In this document: positions 33,401 to 44,378 of the stretch, piece by piece
How the letters are laid out: the number at the start of each line of letters is the position of its first letter
Numbering within the stretch: the first letter of the stretch is position 1
Source of the DNA: Chara braunii
Taxonomy: Eukaryota > Streptophyta > Charophyceae > Charales > Characeae
Assembly: GCA_003427395.1 (NCBI GenBank)
Contig: BFEA01000101.1
Span: 1,853,966 to 1,906,816 of the forward strand
Reading direction: 5' to 3'
DNA: 52,851 nucleotides
Made by a program: the position numbers and the translations under genes
Notes under the pieces: generated by a model
Told to the model about the DNA's origin: nothing
Seen by the model: only the letters and a program-made list of their open reading frames with translations
Database searches by the model: none

Positions 33401-36400
33401 TCCAGCTCGACCCGGACGAGGAACATTGTCCCTGATTGTCGGTAAGTGCCCTTTTTCCTGGCGTTTTTTTGTGGCTTCATCTCATGGCCTGTGATTTTGA
33501 TTGGGCCTTGGAGAGCAAGAACGAGCTCTTTGCTATTTATATAAATCAAAATAGACTGTATGTTGACTATCTGTTGTTGAGGTAGGTCTTGTGTTGACGT
33601 AGAGTGTCTGGTTTAGAGAGGACCTCAACATGGGCTGCTATCAGTCAGTCTCTTTTGTGTTCTCTCTTTCTCTGTGCATCTTGCGCTTTCCGTTTCCGTT
33701 CTGATACTTTCCATCTCACTTTCCCTTCCTTTTTCATGTCTTCCATCTTCCAGTGTTAGTCTCTTTTTCGTTCTCTCTTTTCAGTCTGTTTTCCGTTTCC
33801 TTTGTGTTACCTTCCATCTGTCACCTAGTCTCTCCCTTTCTCTCTTCTTTAATCTTTCACACCCCTTCTCTTCCGCTCTCTTTGTTTTCTTTCTCGCCTT
33901 TCCATTTTTATTGCAATCTACTCGCTCTCTTTGTTTTCGTTCTCGCCTTTCCATTTTTATTGCAATCTATGCGGTAGTAATCTCTTCTGCATTTTTGCGC
34001 TCTCTATCAGCTCTTTTCAATGTCGTCCACTGTCCGTGTTTGTTGAGTTTTGTTCGCTCGCACGTTCTGGTCCGCTCTCATTCACTCTCGTTTGCTCTTC
34101 TGCTGGGTTACTCGTTATTCGTTCTTGAGCGCCACTCGCTTTTGGATGTCAGTGCTATTCCAGGCATGTTAGCTGAGTTACCCGAAAACAGCTACACCAG
34201 CACAGCCACACTGAATGCTGCCCTCTGCCCTGGCCTGTATGAGATAGCCTAGTCCGGACTTCGGGTGCTCCTGGCTAAGATTGCCTGGATTTCGAGCCTT
34301 CTGGGCTCATGGTATGGGCGTTTCGGTGAGTTAGGCTGAGTTCCCCCTCCTTGCAGCGGATAGGGTCTCCCCTCGTACATGTGAACTTTCTGATTGTGGA
34401 TTCCCAGCCGGATTTCATTATTATGTATGTGGGACGTTTTTGTATTGTGTACTATTTCACGCCCAACGTGATGCGAATGCAAGTGGAGATGTCCCGGCAT
34501 TCCCTGGATATCAGGGGGTTATCTTCTGTGGCTCTTTCTGCCATTCCTTCGCTGTTGGGAGTAATGCATACGGTCAAACCACCTTCCATGTGTGGAGGTG
34601 TGAGTCAGCTCGAAGTGCAGAGCGCTTCTTTTGTTATCTTCTATAGCTCGGAGCAGTTCCTGCTTGGCCACTAAGATCTGAGCTCCAGTTTGGGGCCCCA
34701 CTGCTACAATGTTCATGCCGAGAGCACAAATTTGGAGCCTAATGCAGATGGGTGCAGCGTGCTTTCCGAGCATGGACATAACGCCAGCCCTTGCACCAAT
34801 TTGGGTCATCCATACCCCTACCGGAGCATCTGCGACATGGCTCTCTGCCAGAGTCTCTGTTTACTGCGGGTACCGGTTGGTGACTGTTGGTATCAGGTGA
34901 AGAATTCCGCTGACCGACCTGGAGACTGAATGACAATTAACCACCAGTACGTCCAGCTATCGGCGGCCGTGGGCCCTTTTCGGAGGCCGCCCACCGTCGA
35001 ATTTATCTATAGCGCTGGGCCTCCGAAAATTTAATAGGCGACGAGTTTTTTTTTCTTATGAAGGCTAGGGCCGTGTACTGGCGGCTTAATATGACTTGCG
35101 TGTTTGTGTAACTTCTGTCGATAAACAGATCGTAAGTTCAAGTACTGTGTTGCTATGCTCATCGTAGAATCGTTGAGGTGTCGCAGGTTGGTGTCAAAGG
35201 ATACATGATAAGGAGATGGTGTCTCTCCGATGCTCCCGGTATATATCTATCATATATAGGAAACGTGTTCTTCCAGGAAAAAGTAGTTGATTAGTGAATT
35301 TGAATCCCTAAACCCTAAGTCCTGAGCTATAAACCCCAGAAAAAAGTAGTTGATTAGTGAATTTGAATCCCTAAACCCTAAGTCCTGAGCTATAAACCCC
35401 AAACCCTTGACACTGATCCCTGAACCCTAAACCAGGTTGTGTGAATTAACTGAGAGGGAACTATGCTGGTATGACGCCACTCATGGATTATGTTTGGAAT
35501 AGAAGCGTGCACTGCACCTGGAACGCTGGTGTAATGTCCTGATCTGAAGCCATGGATGAGCCGGTTGTGACATTTGGTGTCTTGTTTGGCAGATATGTCG
35601 GCGACGGGGTTTTACTGTGCCATGCCTGTTGTACAGTTTGTCCAGCAGTTCTTCGGACAGAGAGCCATTTATGAGGGCCTAAGTGATTCAATGCGTATCA
35701 AGGTGAGCACACGTTGGTATTTGTGTGCGTCCTTTTACAATGTTAACTCTGCTTGCTTCCAACAGTAGCACAATGAAGTTCAGGGAATGTTAGAAAGCAT
35801 GTTTGAATGCTGGTATGCAGAGCAAAAGCATTTTAATTCGGGCCTGGCTGGTAGCAAAAGCGGCTGGGCTCTTCGAAAAGGCACAGTTTCTGGTTTGTGA
35901 GCTGTGAAAAGTAGCTCTGACAACTCATGAAACTGATGGTTTAAATGTTTGAAATGGAAATTATTATTCAAGGGGTGTGTATGGAACGCGATCTCTTCTC
36001 CCTTCCCTTGCGGGGTGGAGTCCATTGCCCGCCATTGGGAGTGAGTGTCAGTCTTAGCGCAACAGGGCTTTGCCGAAGCTCCAATTGTTTCTGAAGACTT
36101 GTGGGAGATTGAATGTGAGCAAGACTGATGAAGTCAATGTGTAAGATTCCTTCATTAAGGGAACTATCGACAATATTATGACTGATTGTTCACGAAAGTT
36201 TAGTAATTTAGGATTCCGAATGTTCTCTGATTGTAGAATCTTTAATATGGCAGCATGATCCATGGGGGACTATTCTGCGTCCATGCCGCACGTTTTTAAA
36301 AGACCAGACTGTATATGTCTGTGTTTAGAAGCATGTTTCTTGCTTATTAAACGGTCAGGTATTCACGGATCACCCCCAATGTAGGTGTTTTTGACTTGCG

Positions 36401-37124
36401 GGGCAATGTGTTCTTATTACTGTTTGATGTGGAGTGGTTACGACGTTAGATAAGCTGTTCCCAAACCAGTTATATGTCCAGATTTTGAGAGGTAGGTGTA
36501 CGTCTCGTTTTTTGCCAGGGCCAGGTATTTTGTGTATTCAGGGCCAGGGGTGTGCTTGATCTTATTCATTGTGCATTGGTGATGCAGTTGCAAAAGCTGT
36601 TGAAAACTGTCCGAGTTGAAGTCACCCACAGGGGTGGTCCCAATAAGCCTCGGTACAGAATTGGCGGGCTCACCAGACAGCCAACGGCAGAACTGAGGTA
36701 AGCTTTTCTTACCTGCTTTTATTCTTTTTTGTTTGTTTCCCTACTTGATACTACCATGAACTCCATGCCTCGTGTGATGATTTATTAAGAATATGGTTGT
36801 GTCCCGTGAGTGCATGAGTGTGCCATAGGCCGTGGTGTTACGTTGTTTGTAGTTCCACAATAAACTGCACCAACATAGTACTTTCTAAAGAAAGTACTCG
36901 TTGGAGTTTTGTGATCTCTGTATCCACGTGGCTTGCGAAGTGTACCCCCACCATGATCCCTTATCTGGCGGGTTTTTATTGTGTCATCCTAGCTTTTCTT
37001 TCTGTATGGTCTTTCTAGCTGTACTTGGGGTATCTTTCCGTCTAAATACAGCTATAATGACCGTACGTTCCATTTGGGGGAGGAAGGTTGTGCTGGGGGA
37101 GTTGTGTTACAGAAAAGAAGGTAT

Positions 37125-37159
<35 letters not shown>

Positions 37160-40100
37160 GGATCGGGATCTCTTTTTTCTCCTTTTCTAGGTGTTAATGT
37201 GGTGTCCATATGCATGTGATGTGAAAAGGTATTTCTTGATGTCGTTAACCCTAAGCTTCTTATCAAGCGAACTTTAAGGAGTGAGTGAAAGCTCCCTCTC
37301 TTCAGCACAGGTTTGAAGGAGAAAGGTTCAAATGTCCCTTTTGATGTTGGTTCATGGGGGCCAAGGGTGCCGAATTGCTGGGCTTTGTCTTAATTGGTTT
37401 TCCTTGTTTTTTTTGGTTGCTCTTGCTCTGTTCGCTCGGATGGCCACAGATTCACTCTAAATGACGAACGGGGTGCAAGGGAAATAACTGTCCAACATTA
37501 TTTCAAACAAACATACAACAAAGATTTGCAGTTCCTGAGGTTGCCCTGCTTGGAAGTTGGGCCGAGGAAAAACTTTTTGCCAATGGAGGTGAGCTCGAAC
37601 CTAGCAAGCGATTTGCATAGCATTTTGTGATATTTGGGGTGAATGGCATGAGTATGGGTTCACTGATCTGTGATCCCTTCATGAACTGCATTATCGGTGC
37701 GAGGAGATTGTGATGGGCGAAGGGTTTTAGTTTGAACAGGCCTGATGAAGTACGTTCGTGATGCATTACAGAGCTAAGCCATGGCAGTGACTTGGTACGG
37801 GAGGCCTACGGGAGGCCCAAGTGCGTAAGGCATAGATTGGCATTCTACATGTGCGTGTGAGGAGGCGGGTGGAATAGGCCAAGATGAGCACACACTTCCT
37901 GCTGCCCCAGGCTAAGATCATGGCCACACACTTGTGCACCCTGCCAAGAGGAGTGATAATGCAGGACTGAAGACAATGACGAGCATAAGATGAAATTGCA
38001 TAGTTCAGTACATTCCAACAAGGAGTGAAAATCCAGCTCATAATCGGTAAAAAATGTTTTATGTTTTTGTGTACTGCCTGCGCTTCTTTCCATGAGCTGA
38101 ATACAGAAAATTGAGTTTATAATCTGGTACGGGACATATTGTGTTTTTGTGTATGATGTGTGACTTCATAAATCGTACTGATGATTGTATTACGGAGAAT
38201 ATGGAAAATTCAGATTATAATCGGTATGGAGTGTTTCATATTTTTTGTGCATTCCCTTCACTTCGTTTTATGAGCTCAATACAGAAAATTGAGGTTATAA
38301 TTATATAATATCATGATATGTATGGAACTGTTATTTTTTTTGGTGTGCTGGGTGCATTCCTTTTGGCAAGTGAGGAACCACATTTGCAGCAGTGCTGCAA
38401 ACCCAGTAGGAAATACCATCACAGCGGTTAACATCAACCCATCATGTATGGATTTTTGTATGAAAGGTGAAGAAATCATTATCAATCTATCATAGAGGAT
38501 AGATTGATAATTATTATGATATCTTTGGTCAATATCTTTGGCACAAGACCACACAAACTAGGCAGTCTGCTATGGCTCATAACATTTCGTGCAGTACCCG
38601 TCAATCTCTGGCTATCGCAAAGAAGAAAGAAAGATAATGACACTGAGCAAGCATCGTGGTGCAACACCCAACTCGAAGAATCACTCAATCATTGCTTCAT
38701 AGATTGCCCAAAGACAAGGCAACTCTGGCACGATATAGAATTAACCTGGAACAAACACTCGAAAAGAAACCATCGCGATCAACCCTGGCACCCTATTCCT
38801 AGAGGTAGATCAGAACTCGTTGAGCGTCTCTTCTTCTCACTCGTCAAAAAATCGACCCTCTGGGCTACTGGAAAAGGAGATGAACAGCAACCTACGCGGC
38901 TTTTAGTAATACCCCGGAACAGAACATACATGAAACTCCAATCCCTACAAAATGCACCAGATAAGAAACAAGAGATCATTGATAGATTCATCTCCCTGAT
39001 TCTAGGCAACGCGAGACTAGGAACAGTTAAAAGAGAGACTGCGCTTACAAGACTGTTTAGTTATGCCCACATCAAATACCCAAAATCCCACCACTCCAAC
39101 ACAACCCACGGTAACAAACAATCTATCCCCCATCGCACTAAATGGAACAGATACCGGCCTATGAACTTTTCTATCAACCCAACCTAACTAGCTACCACTG
39201 CACTCCTCCCAACCAACACCCCCCCCCACACACCCCCCAACCACTGTGCATCATTAAACATCACCCGATTGCGCCCTCATCAAGTGAAATACTCTCCCAT
39301 CCTCCAGGTCTCATGCCCACACCAGAAGCCCAACACACCCATGTTATTCACACCACACTAAATCCTAACACCGATTATCCATCACACCACTCCCCATGAA
39401 GATACACGGTCCAAGCTCCCGATAATAGCTCGGTCGATGGGTCATCTGCCTCCCAGATCTCTAGGGTTTAGAGTTTTTCACTTCAGAAGCTACTCTCAAG
39501 GTTACAGTCAGACGATACTTCCAAATGGTACTCCAACTCGGTCAACGTGCTACCAGTAATTCAGGGCTTAGGGTTTTAGCCTCGTTCCGAAGGAAACCGA
39601 AATTACATCGAGGAGGTCCGTCACACCCTTCATACGGGTAAAACAGAGTCGCGCCATAGGCTCAATTGACAGCGAGGAGCAGTCAGAAAAAAGACCGGAT
39701 AGTTCCGGCAAAGTCAAGTAGCTATCACTCATAGCTTCTAAGGAAAAAACAGCCTAGAATAGGCTAACTTAATTGGGGGTGAAGATCGGTACATCCTCCT
39801 TCAAGGAAGTAGTCAATGACGTTTTCTGGGCCTCCACACCATAAGGGGGAGGAGCGTGAGTAACATTTGTATTGTCTTGGACTTGCAGGGGGAATAGGAA
39901 CCGGACTGATGCTCCCCAGGATGGAAAAGGAGCCAGAACCATAAGGTTCTGTTTAAAAAGAAAGAAAAGAATAAAAAAAAACCTGCAGGCCTGCAGGTCT
40001 AGGTCTGAGGCGGGATGGAGGCTAGGGGGTCCAACCGGCCCGGTTGGATCTGGCCCGGTCCAACGGGCTGGTTGCGGGCACAGCGTTTGCACTTGGTGCT

Positions 40101-42567
40101 GGTGTGACCTGAGGAGCCAGTCTGGTTTAAGCCCCTGCGGGATTAGGTCTGAGGCCGGATGTAGCCTTTGGAGGGATCCCCCTGATGGCTCTAGAATGCT
40201 AGTACCTTCCGGATGAGGTAAGGAGAGGAGGTGAGAACGATGATGGTGGTTTTGAATTGGCAGTGGATAAGTATTTTTGTTATCTTCTCGGAATTTGTTT
40301 GCTCTCTGTGCGTTCTGGGTACAGGGCGATACGGTCGTGTGACTCTGATCTATTCTGGGGAGCAGAGGACCTGCTTTCCACTGATGTTTAGACTCCTCCC
40401 CATGGAGTCCAAGTCCAGTGTTGTCTCTAGCTGCCGATTGTGGCTGATGTCTTTTCCTGAAAAATTGATATTGGGTTTGTCATTGGTGATGGTCATATGG
40501 GAAGGGAGAAGAGTGTATGATGAGTGCAGTGGAGCATGTTGCCTGTGTGGATACCTACATTTGTGGCTGTGAAACGGATCGCGTTTGAGTGGAGCACTCC
40601 TTTGGAGGGGGGAGTGTGTTCTGGTTTCCTATTCAAGCGTGTGCAGGGTCGTGTTGTTGTCGATGGTTGTGTTTTTCTAATACTGGACGGTGTTAGTGAA
40701 GTGGACTTTCGTCACCTTTTCGAGTTTGTGCCTATGGTAAGGATTGTGATTGTGAAGAGTCCTTGGCATGCTCTGTGTGCTATCTAGTGTTGTGGGTTTG
40801 CTGAGGATGTTCTTGGAAGGAAATGATGGACATTTTGCTTTGCTGTCCGTTTCTGAATTCTGACTATTGTGGTGGTGTTTGACTTGTTGGTGGCTCAGTG
40901 TTGTACGATCGTTGCAGGACAGCCGTATCGCAGAAAGCTGTCAGATAACCAAACCCGAGAGATGATTACCCATACGTCGATTGAGCCATTCAGGAGACAG
41001 GGAACTATCTGCGAGGTAACACTAGAAAAGCGTAGTTTCTGCACTTGGAATCTTGAGTCGTTTTTGCTGGATGGGGAAGAGATGTAGCCGGGAACACTAC
41101 TGAAATATTTGTTCTGGAATTCTGGCGAGAGATATCATTTGCTAGGGACTGTAGGTAAATGCTCCGATGGGTCCTTGGTGTGAAACTATTAAAACCACAT
41201 GATGTGTAGATCTCATGATGACAGTCTTCTGAAGTCTGTCAAAAACAGTATAAAGTATTGTTTATCTGTAGCAAGGTTGAACGAGGGCCTAATCTTCATG
41301 GTTAAGTTATTGTCATGCGGGTTTTGCGGGGGTCTGGATATAATATTTTGTTGTGTACCTCTGACGACTGCTCCTAAGGGTCTTTCAAAAATGGTTTTGG
41401 GGAAATGTTTTCAGTAGCCTACGTGTCTCACATACAAAAAAAAATAAAAATTGTAGTGTTGCCCGCTACGGAAACTAGGGGGGGTCTGTAGGCCCCCAAA
41501 ATAAAAAAACATGGGGGCATGCTCCCCATCATATACTACAAGATAAAATGAAAAAAAGGCTTTTAAAGTTTTAATATGTTTTTCTTTTCTTTTTCATTAA
41601 AAAATGGTGTCAACCAGGGTTGCGAGGCCGAATGTACGGAGGCCCCTAAGCAGACCCCCAAACGTTTGGGCGTTCGGGTCCCTGTACGGGGCTCGAACCT
41701 GAAGGGGTCCGGACCCCACGAAAACAATATTTTGGGACCTAAATATTATTATTTTTTCCTGAATTTTTTTTGTGAGTTCTTTGTGATGTAAGGTATCTCC
41801 CTGTTAATTTTGAAGCCATTTCTGTGCAGCCAAAAAAAGATAAAAAATCGGCAAAGATGGTAGTTTCAAAAACGATGGTGCTGAAAAAAAATATTATTTT
41901 TTGAAGCCATTCCTTTATTTCGGGGCATGAAAAAAATATTTTTCCAACTCTGTGTAGATTCTCTATTATGTAAGATACACGTATATAAATTTTCATGGCA
42001 TTTGTCACAGCCAAAAAAAATCAAAAATTGCCAAATATGGCGCTGTCGAATACGTGCTCGCCCACTCGATAATTTCATTCTCGTTTTATTTTTCTAATTT
42101 TCAATTTTTCATTATTATCATGTAGTTTTAGTATTTGATTTTTATTTCAAATTTGGTAAAGAATTTGGATGTCACGTTGGGGCAAATGTTATTTAGTTTC
42201 TTTTTTCAGATTTTTTTCAGATTTTTTTTTTTTTTTTTTTGGGTCCGTGTTCAGCCGCATGGTCGAACGTGTCGAGAAAGGGTGCCGAACGTTCGGGCTG
42301 GCGCTGTCAAAAACGTGCTCGCCCACTCGATAATTTCATTCCTGACATGCATCCCAAACTACACACTCGCGTCAATGCCAAAGAGGAAGAAGATAAGAGA
42401 ACTTACCAAAGACAGAAGACTCGTCCAGTAAGAATGTACACTCCCCCCTGCTAAGGGTCTGAAAGAACTGGGAAGGCCTTCCATGCTGGCCCATAAAACG
42501 TACACTCCCCCAAAGAGAACTCGTTGACGCCCGTAAACATCCGAACACCCCATGCTCTTAAGCAGGG

Positions 42568-42620
<53 letters not shown>

Positions 42621-42777
42621 GGAATGTGCACGTGCGTTTACATGTGTGTGTGTGTGAGCGAGAGAGAGCGAGAGACAGAGAGAGAATGTGCATGTGCGGT
42701 TGCGTGTGTGTGTGAGAGAGATTCTCGGAAACGGCGTACCCTTGTTCTGGCTGCACCAGACCGGCAAGATACGTTGT

Positions 42778-42851
<74 letters not shown>

Positions 42852-44297
42852 CCGGAAATGATGCACCCTTGTTCTGGCTGCACCAGACTGGGAAGATAAG
42901 AGAGAGAGAGAGAGAGAGAGAGATCTTCCTACCGGCACATTCTTGGCAGGTTCTTGGCAGGCACAGCGTAGCGGCAGCTTCAGGCTTGGATGCAATAAGT
43001 GAGCGAGGTACTGGTGGTTTTAGGACAGCGTGGTGTATCAGAGGGAAATGGCCTGTGGTCTCACGTGAAAAGAAAATATTTTGCTCCCGTCAGGTCTCGG
43101 CAGGTTGTTGGCAGGCACAGTGTACCGGCAGGACAGCGTGGTGTATCAGAGGGAAATGGCTTGTGGTCTCAGGTGAAAAAAAAATGTTTTGCTCCCGTCA
43201 TCCATGCTGTCTTTCAAGTATTTTTTTGGCTCCAACAGGTTTGTCAGTAAGAAAAGCTCGTGGGCTCTGTTGGTAATCCTCTGTTGCACTGTATGTAATT
43301 TCTTCTATGCATTTCGGTGACAATATATGCATCGTGTACGTTAATGTGGTATGTTTTCACTCGTGTGCAGTTTGTCAGCGCAAACGCCTATGACCAGAGT
43401 GAGATGTGTGTGGAATTTGGAATAAGTGTTGGGAAGAGTATGCAGAGTGTCAATGGGAGAATTCTTCCACCACCGAAGGTAAATCTGTCTTCCCCTTTCT
43501 TCTGGGTGTGTTCTGCTGCTGGCTACTGTACCGTTCTTCGCCTTATGGCCAAGATAACGTGTGGTATCTGTTCTGATCAGTTCAGTATGATCTGTGATCC
43601 GTGGGAAGAGAAGAAAAAAAATGAAAAAAGTACTGGGCTGGGAGTACCGCAAAAGCTGTGTCAATTATTCTTTCCACCACCGAAGGTAAATCTGTCTTCC
43701 CCTTTCTTCTGGGTGTGTTCTGCTGCTGGCAAGTGTACCGTTCTTGGCCTTTTGGCCAAGATAAAGTGTGGTATCTGTTCTGGTCAGTTCAGTATTTGAC
43801 CTGTGATCCATAGGAAGAGAAGAAAAGACAAGTTTACAGTAATGGGCTGGGAGTCCTGCGGCAGTTCATTAACCGGTAAGCATGTTTGTACATCCAAAGA
43901 AGGGGGGAGATCAGATCAGAAGAGGGGAACAGCCTATGTAGGTAGGTTTTTATCTGGGTGGATTTATGAAATGCCGACAATTTGGCAGAATTGCCCAGAG
44001 TGGTCTGTCTTTGCTCACTGAGGTGGGCTAATGTTTGTCACTTTTCTGTTGCTATTTTGTAGTTGGTACCGATGGTAGCTTTTTTAACTGGTTAGGGAAG
44101 TAGACCGGTCCTCACGATGTTGGGAAATGATGGGCTATAGGGAGTAACTAGTGTCTCTCTAAAATGGCAGACAATAGGTAGGAAAGAGTGTTGTTGTACA
44201 GTCGTTGGAGATGTTTACTGAGTTGCGCTTCCACATGTTCCCAAACACATGCCCCCTACACATGCAGATACACATGTACACGTTACACACTCATACA

Positions 44298-44378
<81 letters not shown>

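Larger units (their letters stand above)
43463..43875 (+). repeat. 207-bp tandem duplication including the exon 9 end and a U2-like segment
   Basis: The interval from the last bases of exon 9 through the donor, TTCTGGGTGTGTTCTGCTGC, the U2-like segment and GGGCTGGGAGT is present twice at a 207-bp offset. The second copy begins near 43670 with TTCCACCACCGAAGGTAAAT, so a second complete donor site lies at 43686-43687. Confidence 0.9.

Noticed and set aside
33674-34252. Plus-strand frame with Leu/Ser/Phe-rich, membrane-like composition
   Set aside because: It is explained by a C/T-rich tract with an internal duplication in an AGO intron.
38504-39187. Host gene with a zinc-binding domain
   Set aside because: The order of motifs, the adjacent LINE-type 3' end and A-rich tail fit a 5'-truncated LINE better.
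43528-43811. Functional U2 snRNA genes
   Set aside because: Only the 5' third of U2 is present, the branch-recognition word is altered (GUGGUA), no upstream USE/TATA pair is visible, and no Sm site follows.
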